64,000 bases of DNA from Oceanospirillum linum (GCF_900182785.1 NZ_FXTS01000006.1:62001-126000); one strand, 5' to 3'. Positions 33,875 to 42,571 are shown, counted from the stretch's first letter. Program-made: numbers and translations. The notes: generated from the sequence alone by a model not told the origin.

Positions 33875-33998
33875 TCTGATTGTTGTGAATAGCGTCTGGG
33901 TTTGTAATCAGGCGCTTTATGACCAGGCGTTAGCGGTCTGTATTAAGGTAAAGAGTGTAAATTTCGTTTTCCCCGTTTGAATTTCACAGCACAATAAC

Positions 33999-34017
33999 CT
34001 TATTGATAATTGTTATC
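33999..34017 (+). promoter_or_regulatory. Fur box before the PepSY/metal-ABC operon
   Basis: CTTATTGATAATTGTTATC matches 14 of 19 Fur consensus positions by hand count, with the inner dyad GATAAT/TTATC clear. It lies about 80 bases before the first gene of the nine-gene operon. No clear Zur-type palindrome was seen here. Confidence 0.75.
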
Positions 34018-34095
34018 AGTCGTATGACGTTTTCTGTCTGCTCTCAAAGCTGGCAGTGGATGGTTGTGCCTGATGTTAAATTCTAAGGTTTTTTT

Positions 34096-34740
34096 GTGCT
34101 GGACAAACTTGCTGCTCTGTTTCCTGCCCGCACGGTGCGGGTGATCCATATCTACAGCTCCATGATGATGCTTTTCATCATGCTGTTTTTCACAATCACA
34201 GGTATCACATTGAATCACCCTGACTGGTTTCGTTCTTCAGAGCCCGCTCAGTTAATTGAAGCGGATATCCCGCAAGGTTTACTGGATCAGGCGCAACAAA
34301 CGCTGGATCTTCATGGGGATGAATCGGATCAGGTTGATGCCTTGCAGCTGGCGGTGCCGTTGCTGGGCTGGATTCGGGATCAATATCAGGTCAGGGGACA
34401 GGAGTTAAGCCTGGACTGGGATGCTGACGAAGCCTTTCTGGTTGCAGATATACAGCAACCGGGGGGGTATAGCATTGCTGAGTTTGATCTTGCTGGCGGC
34501 GCTATGATTCTGGAACGTAAAGATGCCAGCCTGGTGCATCAGCTGAATGATCTGCATAAAGGGCGCAATACCGGAGATCTGTGGCGGGGGTTTATCGATT
34601 TCTCTGCTGTGATATTGCTGCTGTTTACACTGAGTGGCTTCTGGTTGCTGCTGCCGCAAAAGAAGCGGCGTCGCAGGGCCTTTTCTGTCAGTGGTGTTGG
34701 GTTAGTGCTGTTTCTTTTTCTTTACTGGCACACCCTGTAA
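34096..34740 (+). CDS. PepSY-associated transmembrane protein
   Basis: 214 residues. A membrane segment at about 22-42 (IYSSMMMLFIMLFFTITGITLN), a periplasmic PepSY-like part of some 120 residues, then two close membrane segments near the C-terminus (FIDFSAVILLLFTLSGFWLLL; GVGLVLFLFLYWHTL). LHQLNDLHKGRNTG-like spacing and the layout match PepSY_TM-like proteins found with TonB receptors, some of which reduce ferric iron. The start is GTG 34096 with TAAGG upstream. It is first in a Fur-boxed operon. Confidence 0.8.
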   Translation: MLDKLAALFPARTVRVIHIYSSMMMLFIMLFFTITGITLNHPDWFRSSEPAQLIEADIPQGLLDQAQQTLDLHGDESDQVDALQLAVPLLGWIRDQYQVRGQELSLDWDADEAFLVADIQQPGGYSIAEFDLAGGAMILERKDASLVHQLNDLHKGRNTGDLWRGFIDFSAVILLLFTLSGFWLLLPQKKRRRRAFSVSGVGLVLFLFLYWHTL

Positions 34741-34798
34741 CCAGGTTTAAGATTTTGAATAAGGTTGTTTTTTTATATTGGCCTCTGGGGGGCGATAA

Positions 34799-35335
34799 AT
34801 GATGAATCAAGGTGCTTCGTTGCGAGGTTTGATGCGCGTACCTGCAGGTTTTGCCGCAGGTGTTTGTCTGCTGGTTGCCCTTGTGCAGCCTGTTCAGGCA
34901 CAGGAAGACGCTCTACAGATCAGCTTTAGCTTGCCGGAGATTAAGACAGGGCAGTATCAGCGACCTTATACCGCTGTCTGGATAGAAACCTCCCGCGGGA
35001 AAGCCGTAAAAACATTAGCGGTGTGGCATGGCGATAAAAAATGGCTGAAGGATCTTCGCCGCTGGTGGCGTAAAACAGGGCGTTACCAGGAAGGTGATAT
35101 TGATGGTGCAACAGGAGCAACCCGTGGCCCTGGTGACTATCAGCTGGTTTGGGATGGTACTGACAGTAAAGGCAATGCTGTTGCACCGGGTGAGTACCAG
35201 CTTGTGTTAGAAGCTTCACGGGAACATGGCAGTCGCAGCCTGATGAAGCAGAAATTCACCTTGCCCGACAGCAGTACGCATTATCGTGTTAAAGCAGGTA
35301 AAGAGCTGGGTGCTGTTGACGTCATCCAACCATAA
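34799..35335 (+). CDS. DUF2271 periplasmic protein
   Basis: 178 residues. Signal peptide cut after VQAQ (about residue 35), then a beta-rich domain: ISFSLPEI, PYTAVWIETSRGKAVKTLAVW, KWLKDLRRWWRK, DGATGATRGPGDYQLVWDGTD, GEYQLVLEASREHG. These are DUF2271 blocks, with a FlgD-like fold feel. The role is unknown; it regularly occurs beside PepSY-TM and DUF4198 genes in iron-regulated loci, as here. Confidence 0.82.
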   Translation: MMNQGASLRGLMRVPAGFAAGVCLLVALVQPVQAQEDALQISFSLPEIKTGQYQRPYTAVWIETSRGKAVKTLAVWHGDKKWLKDLRRWWRKTGRYQEGDIDGATGATRGPGDYQLVWDGTDSKGNAVAPGEYQLVLEASREHGSRSLMKQKFTLPDSSTHYRVKAGKELGAVDVIQP

Positions 35336-35361
35336 ATTAAGTACATAAAGGAAGGTATATC

Positions 35362-36195
35362 ATGTTGAAATCAACCCTGAAAAGCTGGAGCAGAAAAGCT
35401 GCTCTGGCCACGGCTATGGTCTTGGGTGTCAGTTCTCTGGCGCAGGCTCATCCTATGTGGCTGCTGCCCCATGAGTACAACCTTTCCGGTGAAAAGCCGG
35501 AATGGATCACCGTTGATGCCTCTGCGTCACATACGATCTTCAGCCCTGACAAAGCTTTGGGTCTGGATCGTATCTCGATTTTTACTCCGGAAGGCGGTAA
35601 GCAACGCCTGGGTAGCTATTTCAAGGGGCATCGCCGCAGTGTCTTTGACCTGGAAATTGATCAGCCTGGCACCTGGAAAATGGAGCTGAAACGTCCAACG
35701 GTTTATTTCACTTTCTATACGAATAAACGTGGCGCTAAAAAGCGTATTTTTGCTGATAAGCAGGAAGCTCAGGCACAACTGCCTAAAGGTGCTGAGGATG
35801 TTGTGACAAAACAGTTTAATGTCAGCACAGTAGCCTACATCACATGGCAGGCACCGGATGAAAAAGTTCTGGAACTGACCGGTAAAGGTCTTGAGATTGC
35901 AGGGCCTACTCACCCCAGTGATGTGGTAGCCGGTGATGAAGTGAATTTTCAGTTTTTTGTTGATGGCCAGCCAGCGAAAGACGTTGAGATTGAGTTGACA
36001 CCGCATAATACCAAATACCGCAATGACCGCATGATGCAGAAACTGAAAACCGATAGTGAGGGTATGCTGAGCTTTACCCCTGAAATCGTGGGGCCTTGGT
36101 ATCTGACGGCAAAAGTTGATCATAAACGTCAATCTGAGCGTGCTGATAGCGAAAGCTCTTTACTTTATATGACGTTTGACGCCCAGTTACCTTAG
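35362..36195 (+). CDS. DUF4198 periplasmic protein (NikM-like)
   Basis: 277 residues. Signal peptide cut after AQA, leaving an N-terminal HPMWLLPHEYNL on the mature protein, where the two histidines could bind metal. The rest is a DUF4198 domain (ITVDASASHTIFSPDKAL, DLEIDQPGTWKMELKR, PSDVVAGDEVNFQFFVDGQP, FTPEIVGPWYLTAKV). DUF4198 includes NikM, a substrate-capture part of nickel/cobalt importers. It sits in the same operon as DUF2271 and a metal ABC importer. Confidence 0.85.
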   Translation: MLKSTLKSWSRKAALATAMVLGVSSLAQAHPMWLLPHEYNLSGEKPEWITVDASASHTIFSPDKALGLDRISIFTPEGGKQRLGSYFKGHRRSVFDLEIDQPGTWKMELKRPTVYFTFYTNKRGAKKRIFADKQEAQAQLPKGAEDVVTKQFNVSTVAYITWQAPDEKVLELTGKGLEIAGPTHPSDVVAGDEVNFQFFVDGQPAKDVEIELTPHNTKYRNDRMMQKLKTDSEGMLSFTPEIVGPWYLTAKVDHKRQSERADSESSLLYMTFDAQLP

Positions 36196-36205
36196 GAATA
36201 ACAAG

Positions 36206-36514
36206 ATGAACGCTGTAACGAAAGCTCTGTTTTTGGTGGTGGTGGGCCTGCTGAGTCAAACTGTGCAGGCGCATTTTCCAATCATGACCTGTGAGCTGGA
36301 AAACGGAATGATTCGATGCGAAACCGGTTTCAGCGATGGCAGTCTGACTGTGAATAAGCCTGTGACGGTGCTCGATTATGATGACGAGGTCTTGTTGCAG
36401 CTGAAAACCGATTCGGCATCTGCTGTGGAGTTTTCTGCACCTGAAGGCGAATATTACATTCGCTTTGATTCCGGCCACGAACAACCGGTAGAGATCGACT
36501 ATGACGAACTCTGA
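36206..36514 (+). CDS. Small periplasmic protein of the metal operon
   Basis: 102 residues. Signal peptide cut after TVQA, so the mature chain begins HFPIMTCELENGMIRCETGF with two cysteines that could form a disulfide, followed by a strongly acidic chain ending DYDEL. The sequence looks like a single beta domain and resembles the N-terminal part of DUF4198-type chains, with its mature N-terminal histidine. ATG 36206 has AGGA upstream. It overlaps the next gene by 14 bases. No family name recognised. Confidence 0.75.
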   Translation: MNAVTKALFLVVVGLLSQTVQAHFPIMTCELENGMIRCETGFSDGSLTVNKPVTVLDYDDEVLLQLKTDSASAVEFSAPEGEYYIRFDSGHEQPVEIDYDEL

Positions 36515-37055
36515 CTCTGCTTCGGACCGTTCTGTAACAAAGGCTGAGGCCGGTATGGTTCAGCAGGTCCACCCTCTGAACGGTCAGAGGGAAACCCGTT
36601 GGGCGCTACTGGTTTTGCTGGTTATTCTGCTGATTAGTGGTATAGGCGTCTGGATGAATCAGGCGCCGGTATCACCGGTCGTTTCTCACCTCAGTCTGAA
36701 TACCGACCAGAAAGCACTTCTCACTCAGCTAAGTAGTGCTGCCAGTGAGATCCGTTTTATCGCTGAGGGTGAGACCGGTGCCACCTCGGGTCAGATTGCA
36801 TGGCCGGATACTGAAACACTGGAGGGCTTTCTGATCCCTCCATTTTCTGATGAAGCCGGTGCGTCGCTGTACGACTGGAGCAGCCCTGAAGGGGGCTGTT
36901 ACTTGGGCGTGTCAGTCAAAGGCCATAGCTATTTTATGCTGCTGATGAATGATGACCTTACATCGCCAGCCCAGATCTACAGCCGCTCTTCGCCACCCAG
37001 TTCCGATCCTTGTCATCTGACGGATCAATGGCAACACCAACTATCAGAATTTTAG
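36501..37055 (+). CDS. Single-pass membrane protein of the metal operon
   Basis: 184 residues. A cytoplasmic start of about 30 residues, one membrane segment (RWALLVLLVILLISGIGVW, about 33-51), then a periplasmic domain with SAASEIRF, WPDTETLEGFLIPPF and two cysteines (GGCYLGV and DPCHL). It lies between the small periplasmic protein and the solute-binding protein. I do not assign a family with confidence; it may assist metal capture. Confidence 0.75.
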   Translation: MTNSDSASDRSVTKAEAGMVQQVHPLNGQRETRWALLVLLVILLISGIGVWMNQAPVSPVVSHLSLNTDQKALLTQLSSAASEIRFIAEGETGATSGQIAWPDTETLEGFLIPPFSDEAGASLYDWSSPEGGCYLGVSVKGHSYFMLLMNDDLTSPAQIYSRSSPPSSDPCHLTDQWQHQLSEF

Positions 37056-37086
37056 CCGAACGCAGATGTTCGGCAGGAGCCTTGTT

Positions 37087-38100
37087 GTGTCTCTCTTATC
37101 TGCTTTACACGTCTATCCTTTCCTGAATCGCCTGAAAATCAGGGGGAGCTGGCTTATTTTGCTGGCTCTTTCGTTTCTGTCGGCAGGTGTTGATGCCGCA
37201 GAAAAACGTCTTCAGATCGGCATCGCATTGCATCCTTATTACAGCTATGTTGCTCATGTTGTTGGTGACAGGGCAGATATTCTTCCGCTGGTTGAAGCAG
37301 GTTTTAATCCACACAGTTATGAGCTGCAGCCATCTGATCTGAATCGCCTGATGAAGATGGATGCTTTGGTTCTGAACGGAATCGGTCACGATGAGTTTGC
37401 TGTTCAGGCTGTAGAAAAACTGATGCACAGTCAGCCGGTGTTGAAAGAGCGGTTAACGCTGATCTATGCCAATAAGAATGTACCTTTACTGGCAGCGGCA
37501 AACACCCGGAACGCCTGGAATCCACACACTTTTGTTTCTATTGATGCTGCGATTCGACAGGTCTATACCATCGCTCGGGAGTTAGGCTTACTTGATCCGG
37601 ATAATGCCCGCTATTTCCAGAAAAATGCGTTGCTCTATGCCCGGTCATTACGTCAGCTGAAGAATCATTATCTCAGGTCTTTCAAGGGTAAAGATCTGAG
37701 TGGTATCCGCATTGCCAGTACCCATAATGCCTACGGTTATTTTCTGCAGGAGTTTGGTATTGGCATTGATACGGTTATCGAGCCAGCCCACGGCGTTGAA
37801 CCCAGTGCAACGCAACTGCAGAAAACCATTGAACGTATCCGAAAAGCTAACGTTAATCTGCTGTTTACGGAGCTGGATATGGATAACCGCTATGTGAAAA
37901 CCATCGAAGCGGCTACCGGAGTTCGCCTATACCATTTTTCTCATATGACCCATGGGGAGTTTGAAAAAGATAAGGTCTATCGGGAGATGGAGCAAAATCT
38001 CAAAACCCTGACTGAGGCGCTTAATAAGGCATTGGAACTGCAATCTGCAGCGACCCAGGTCTCGATCTCTCCTGAATCCACTAAGTCTGAGGTGTTGTGA
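37087..38100 (+). CDS. Metal ABC transporter solute-binding protein (ZnuA/TroA family)
   Basis: 337 residues of the cluster 9 binding-protein family. A late signal peptide (GSWLILLALSFLSAGVDA), then IGIALHPYYSYVAHVVGD, and ligand regions GFNPHSYELQPSD, WNPHTFVSIDAA and ASTHNAYGYFL; the fourth ligand is probably the acid in FTELDMDN. There is no long His-rich loop as in high-affinity zinc ZnuA. GTG 37087 has AGGAG at 37075-37079; ATG 37066 is the alternative. The metal could be Zn, Mn or Fe; the Fur box leans to iron or manganese, by inference. Confidence 0.85.
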   Translation: MSLLSALHVYPFLNRLKIRGSWLILLALSFLSAGVDAAEKRLQIGIALHPYYSYVAHVVGDRADILPLVEAGFNPHSYELQPSDLNRLMKMDALVLNGIGHDEFAVQAVEKLMHSQPVLKERLTLIYANKNVPLLAAANTRNAWNPHTFVSIDAAIRQVYTIARELGLLDPDNARYFQKNALLYARSLRQLKNHYLRSFKGKDLSGIRIASTHNAYGYFLQEFGIGIDTVIEPAHGVEPSATQLQKTIERIRKANVNLLFTELDMDNRYVKTIEAATGVRLYHFSHMTHGEFEKDKVYREMEQNLKTLTEALNKALELQSAATQVSISPESTKSEVL

Positions 38101-38918
38101 TGAATGCATTAACGGCATCTGACGTTTCTGTTAACAGTGATCCAAAGGTTAGCGGTAAGCCAGAAATTAATAGGGGGAAGCCAGAGATTAATAGTCCTCC
38201 TAAGATTAAATCAGGACCGGCGCTTCATCTGGATCAGCTTAGCCTCAGCTTTGGGGATAACATGCTGTTTAATCCGGTCAGTATGACACTGACGGCTGGT
38301 CAGCTGCATATGTTGACCGGTGCCAATGGTGCCGGTAAATCTTCACTGCTTAAATGCCTGGCGGGACTGATGCCGCACCAGGGCGAAATCTGTTGGTTAT
38401 GGCCTGAAAACAGTTCCGATCAAGTAGACAAAGTAGCCTATATCCCTCAGTTAGAAGCCTTTGATGCGACATTGCCGATCACTGTGGAAGACTATCTTCT
38501 GGCCAGTATTCAGCCGCGTATCTTTTTTCGTAAGCCACCGGTTAAAGAGCAGCAACGTCTTGAACAGCTTTTGAGCCGTGTCGGCCTTGAGCAAAAGCGC
38601 AACCGAAAAATCGGCCAGCTCTCCGGTGGGGAGCGTCAGCGGCTTTTGTTTGCCCGGGCATTAGCCCAGGACGCTACACTTTGGTTTCTTGATGAGCCCA
38701 TGAACGGTCTGGATCAGGAAGCACAGGGACAAATTCTGCAATTAATTCTGCAACTAAAAGCACAGGGCTGCACCTTGGTTATGGTGCATCATGATATTGA
38801 GTTTGTTACAGCGCATGCGGATCAGGAGGTTCGGATATGCGATGGCAATATCATGGTGGTTACTCCTGCTCCTGTTGACGATGGTTTGGTAGTGCCTCTT
38901 GGAGTCGCACAGATATGA
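38100..38918 (+). CDS. Metal ABC transporter ATP-binding protein
   Basis: 272 residues. An unusual N-terminal stretch of about 40 residues has a near repeat (KPEIN twice), then the ATPase: Walker A GANGAGKSS, signature QLSGGERQRLLFARALAQD, Walker B LWFLDEPMNGLD and the switch histidine in VMVHHDIE. ATG 38100 overlaps the previous stop (TGATG). It partners the permease gene that follows. Confidence 0.9.
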   Translation: MNALTASDVSVNSDPKVSGKPEINRGKPEINSPPKIKSGPALHLDQLSLSFGDNMLFNPVSMTLTAGQLHMLTGANGAGKSSLLKCLAGLMPHQGEICWLWPENSSDQVDKVAYIPQLEAFDATLPITVEDYLLASIQPRIFFRKPPVKEQQRLEQLLSRVGLEQKRNRKIGQLSGGERQRLLFARALAQDATLWFLDEPMNGLDQEAQGQILQLILQLKAQGCTLVMVHHDIEFVTAHADQEVRICDGNIMVVTPAPVDDGLVVPLGVAQI

Positions 38919-39820
38919 TAATGCAACAATGGCTGGCTTCCGGTGTTGAGCAGGGCTGGCTACCGGAAATATTTCAGTACCCTTTTGTCACCTATGCATT
39001 GATTGCGGCTGTGATGGTTGGTCCTTTGTTAGGCGCTTTGGGTACGCTGGTGGTGGTTAAGCGTTTAGCCTTTTTTTCAGAAGCGGTGGGCCATGGCGCT
39101 TTGACCGGCGTTGCCGTCGGCATTCTGCTCGGAGAACCGGCGACACAGCCGATCGCTGCGTTGTTTGGCTTCTGTCTGAGCTTTGCATTGATTCTGCATT
39201 GGGTCAAAAGCCGGACACAGGTTCCCTATGATGCACTGGTTGGCGTGTTTCTGGCCTTTGCCATCGCCCTGGGTGCCGCTCTGCTGCTCTACGTCGCCAA
39301 AGTGGTGAATGTCCATATTCTGGAAAATGTACTCTTTGGTTCTATCCTGACGGTCACGCCGAACGATCTGATTCTGCTGGGGCTTATCAGCCTTGTTAGC
39401 TGGGTTATGATCTGGCGCTATGGCAATCAGGCCCTGATGTCGGCTCTGCAGCCTGAGTTGGCACGGGTTCAGGGGGCGGGGGGGCGACGAGCCCGTGTTA
39501 CCTTGCTGGATTACGGGTTTGTGCTGCTGATCGCTTTAATCACGGTGGCGGCGGTAAAAATTATCGGTGCCGTTTTGGTGGGGGCTCTGTTGTTGATCCC
39601 GGCGACAACAGCGCGCTTGATCAGCCATAACTTGCGGGGCTTTTTTATTCGCACACTTCTCATCTCCACGGGAAGTTGTGTGGCTGGGGTTGTGCTGCCA
39701 ATGGCTCTTGAGATTCCTATTCCATCCGGGGCCGCTATTGTTTTATTGGCGAGTAGTCTCTTCCTTGTGGTCGTCCTGTTGCGCCAGTTAGGCTGGCTGC
39801 AAACTCAGGCGAATGGTTAG
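38915..39820 (+). CDS. Metal ABC transporter permease (ZnuB family)
   Basis: 301 residues with about eight to nine membrane segments, ABC-3 family: GPLLGALGTLVVVKRLAFFSEAVGHGALTGVA near the N-terminus is the signature, and KIIGAVLVGALLLIPATTARL marks the conserved later helix. It overlaps the ATPase gene by four bases. Transport of divalent metal through the inner membrane is expected. Confidence 0.92.
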   Translation: MIMQQWLASGVEQGWLPEIFQYPFVTYALIAAVMVGPLLGALGTLVVVKRLAFFSEAVGHGALTGVAVGILLGEPATQPIAALFGFCLSFALILHWVKSRTQVPYDALVGVFLAFAIALGAALLLYVAKVVNVHILENVLFGSILTVTPNDLILLGLISLVSWVMIWRYGNQALMSALQPELARVQGAGGRRARVTLLDYGFVLLIALITVAAVKIIGAVLVGALLLIPATTARLISHNLRGFFIRTLLISTGSCVAGVVLPMALEIPIPSGAAIVLLASSLFLVVVLLRQLGWLQTQANG

Positions 39821-39856
39821 TTATTGCTTTTATTGTCTTTTACTGGAGAGCTCTGT

Positions 39857-40777
39857 ATGCCCGGTACTCTGAAAAAAATATCACTATCTTCAGATAAAAA
39901 CACCTTCTTCCATCGAAGGATGCAGAGCTTGCTGCCTACGCTTTTGGTACTAGTGTTGGTTCTGGGGACACTGTTATTAGTGTTGAGCCGTACTGTAGCT
40001 GCAGCGCCTGATTCTTCTTCTGGTGATGAGTCTGAGCCGGAATCTTTAGCCACGGTATTGCCCGCAGCGCATTTATTAAGTAAGTCCCTTTTGGCCGGAA
40101 CAGGGGTGCGGGTGGACTACCTCCCAGCCAAGCGTTATCCGGTGAGCCGGATACGTTACTGGATCGATAAGAAATTATCCGAGGCATTACCGGGTCTGCC
40201 AAGTTATCGTGCAGTTGTTGAAACGGCATCTATCTGGCCGGAAGGCTCTGTGTATGCAAATCTGCGACAGCGTAATATTGCGGTTATCCCTGTTGATATG
40301 GCGATACAGCTTAAGCCGGATGGTGCCCGTATCAGTCGTGCGGCGGGGGATTCAGCACTGGATTTTTTCTGGTTAAATCCGGCTAATTTGAAAGTGATGG
40401 TGAGTATTCTGTCCGAGGACTTCAGCCGCATCTGGCCGGAGCATCAGCCGTTAATTCATCAGAACCAACAGCGTGCACTAGAACAGATCATCGGGTTTGC
40501 TCTCAAGCTGGATGATATGCTCTGGCAACAGGGCTGGGATGGAGTTTGTAGTGATGATAGCGCCCTGTACCCTATGTTACAGAGCTTAAGTCTGCCGATG
40601 TTGGCGGAGGACAAAACGGATGACCTTGATGGTTTTCGTTGTTTGTGGATTGAAGAAGGTAAAAAAGCTTCAGCTGAGCCAAATTTATGGGTCGTTAACG
40701 GACTGAATCGATTTGAGAGTGGGTCTCTAGCTGACTGGTTAGAGGTTAACCTGAATAAGTTGCAACAGGTTCAGTAG
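39857..40777 (+). CDS. Divergent TroA-like protein, second binding-protein candidate
   Basis: 306 residues. One membrane/signal segment at about 20-45 (LLPTLLVLVLVLGTLLLVLS), then an acidic linker and a globular part. AAHLLSKSLLAGTGVRVDYLP and FFWLNPANLKVMVSILSEDFSRIWPEHQP resemble the TroA/ZnuA pattern (compare NPHVWLDP), but the histidine ligands seen in the first binding protein are absent. It may have lost metal binding or act as a helper. ATG 39857 has GGAGAG. It is the last gene of the operon. Confidence 0.75.
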   Translation: MPGTLKKISLSSDKNTFFHRRMQSLLPTLLVLVLVLGTLLLVLSRTVAAAPDSSSGDESEPESLATVLPAAHLLSKSLLAGTGVRVDYLPAKRYPVSRIRYWIDKKLSEALPGLPSYRAVVETASIWPEGSVYANLRQRNIAVIPVDMAIQLKPDGARISRAAGDSALDFFWLNPANLKVMVSILSEDFSRIWPEHQPLIHQNQQRALEQIIGFALKLDDMLWQQGWDGVCSDDSALYPMLQSLSLPMLAEDKTDDLDGFRCLWIEEGKKASAEPNLWVVNGLNRFESGSLADWLEVNLNKLQQVQ

Positions 40778-40832
40778 CTGATCCGGATTCAATGCTGATC
40801 TTATGAAGGATTTTTGTTTAAAGCTAATCCCG

Positions 40833-40870
40833 CCGAAACCTTACTGATTGACTGATCAGTAGGGTTCCGG
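40833..40870. other. Long intergenic hairpin
   Basis: CCG-A-AACCTTACTGAT pairs with ATCAGTAGGGTT-C-CGG over a six-base loop with one T-G pair and one mismatch. It lies 55 bp after the metal operon and lacks a U-tract. It could be a processed transcript end or a regulator site. The rest of 40778-41016 shows nothing else. Confidence 0.6.
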
Positions 40871-41016
40871 GAGGATCGGGAGTTAGCCGTTGCTAATGGT
40901 TGAATGTTATTTTAACGCTCTGTCATGGGATGGAAATGTGGCCTGGTGTCACATTAGGCGAAGTGTCACAGAGACAATTTGTCGCAATAATCAGATACAG
41001 GGTTAACAGATATCAT

Positions 41017-41862
41017 TCAATACAGGGGCTGTTCCGGCCATATAAGCCAGAGAGCCAGCAAGCCAGGAATCACACTGGCAAGTACTGTTCCCGCCAAATC
41101 TTTCCACCGGGGCCGTTTAGCCTTTTTATGGCTAGCAGATGGCCACTTAATCAGTAAAGGCAGTGCCAGCAAAAGAAGCGCCCATACGCTGACATCTGCG
41201 TAGTAGTGCGCATAAGCCAGTACCATTAGCCAGACAGCCAATGAACCCCGTGCAATCAATAATGGTATCTGCGGTTCTGTTTTGAGCATTAGAGCCATAA
41301 GCCAGACGGCACCTAGTGCCGCACAGATCCCGCCGATCATCTGAGCCAGCGATAGCGAGCTTGAGATACCGGTTACCAGGGCTGACATTGTCATCATAAC
41401 GATCAGGCTGACCGGAAAGCGGAAGCTGTTGTGCTGACGTTCTGCAGCCATCAAGGTGATACCTGCAACCAGTAAACCACCGATGGCGTGACTTATGATT
41501 TCAACCAGTGACATTCGACCCACAATAGGTTGAGCGACGACTGCAAAGCTGAGTACCAGAGCAACGCCAAAACCTGCCATACGAATATTCTGTGGCGTGC
41601 GCATCGCCAGAGTTGGAATGAGAGGCATCAATAGCAGCCAATCCATCGCCTGACGGGGTGGGAAGTTCCAACGGGTGTGAATACCCTGGGCGGCTGTCAG
41701 CCAGGCCAGCCAGATCACCAGAGGTGCCAGCCAGTATGCGGTTTTGACTTTGCCGGACTTTGCCAGCTTAAAGAGGATAAAACTGATCACCAGTGCTGCC
41801 AGCATTGGATAAATGACAATCGGCAATAGCATCATCAGCGGGGAAACGGATTCACCGTACAT
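41017..41862 (-). CDS. Multi-pass membrane protein, unidentified
   Basis: 281 residues with about nine to ten membrane segments, few charges, a short Lys/Arg patch SHKKAKRPRWKD near the C-terminus. Repeated Trp and Leu runs (WLAPLVIWLAWL, WLLLMPLIPTLA) but no transporter motif I recognise. It lies downstream of yceI on the same strand, 142 bp away, behind a weak terminator. Function unknown. Confidence 0.7.
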   Translation of the reverse strand: MYGESVSPLMMLLPIVIYPMLAALVISFILFKLAKSGKVKTAYWLAPLVIWLAWLTAAQGIHTRWNFPPRQAMDWLLLMPLIPTLAMRTPQNIRMAGFGVALVLSFAVVAQPIVGRMSLVEIISHAIGGLLVAGITLMAAERQHNSFRFPVSLIVMMTMSALVTGISSSLSLAQMIGGICAALGAVWLMALMLKTEPQIPLLIARGSLAVWLMVLAYAHYYADVSVWALLLLALPLLIKWPSASHKKAKRPRWKDLAGTVLASVIPGLLALWLIWPEQPLY

Positions 41863-41947
41863 ACTTGGGTGTCCTTGTTGGAGTGCAAAGTCAATGTCTG
41901 CACTTAAGATCGGTATGACTGAGAAGCTTTAGTAGTCCAAAGCAGAG

Positions 41948-41967
41948 AAAGCGCCCTTGAGCGCTTT
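41948..41967 (-). terminator. Weak terminator after yceI
   Basis: On the minus strand AAAGCGC, six-base loop, GCGCTTT, then CTCTGCTTT. The stem is perfect but the U-tract is broken, so read-through into the membrane-protein gene is likely. Confidence 0.6.
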
Positions 41968-42004
41968 CGGTTCATATAGCCCTATTGGCTGATCTGCGTA
42001 AGCG

Positions 42005-42571
42005 TTATTTGCGGATACCTTCGATGAAGAGCTCAACTTTAATCTCGTCACCGATACCGCCCATCATCTGGTCAACACCAAACTCAGAACGTTTAATGGT
42101 CGTTGTACCATTGAAGCCACTGCGGTAGTTACCCCATGGATCTTTGCCTTCGCCAATTTTGACGATATTCAGATCAACAGTCTTGGTGATACCGTGCAGG
42201 CTTAACTCGCCCGTTAGGACACCTTGAGTTGCGTTCCCTTGGTAACCGGTAGATGTGAAAGTGATTTCCGGGTACTGCTTGGTATCCAGGAAGTCAGGGC
42301 TCTTGATATGTTTATCACGGGCTTCATGGTTAGAGTCCAAGCTGTCCGCATCAATCGTTACAGTGATACTGGATGCCGAAGGGGTTTTCTCATCGTAGCT
42401 GTACTCGCCTTCCATTGAGTTAAAGCGCACGACGGTCTCACTGAAACCCAAATGGTTGATTTTAAAAAGGATTGCAGTGTGAGCCGGGTCAACCTTGTAG
42501 TCTGCGGCAAAAGCAGAGCCGGAAATCAGTGCAGCAGACAGCAGTACAGGTTTAATCAAAGATTTAATCAT
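42005..42571 (-). CDS. yceI: YceI-family periplasmic lipid-binding protein
   Basis: 188 residues. Signal peptide cut after AFA (about residue 22), then the YceI lipocalin-like barrel: YKVDPAHTAILFKINHLGFS, FNSMEGEYSYDE, HIKSPDFLDTKQYPEITFTS, GELSLHGITKTVDL, and KRSEFGVDQMMGGIGDEIKV. The family binds isoprenoid lipids such as polyprenyl compounds. It is divergent from the LysR gene at 42812. Confidence 0.92.
   Translation of the reverse strand: MIKSLIKPVLLSAALISGSAFAADYKVDPAHTAILFKINHLGFSETVVRFNSMEGEYSYDEKTPSASSITVTIDADSLDSNHEARDKHIKSPDFLDTKQYPEITFTSTGYQGNATQGVLTGELSLHGITKTVDLNIVKIGEGKDPWGNYRSGFNGTTTIKRSEFGVDQMMGGIGDEIKVELFIEGIRK

Noticed and set aside
33875..34095. Zur site before the metal operon
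   Set aside because: No TGTTATAATATAACA-like palindrome is seen; the dyad present fits Fur better.
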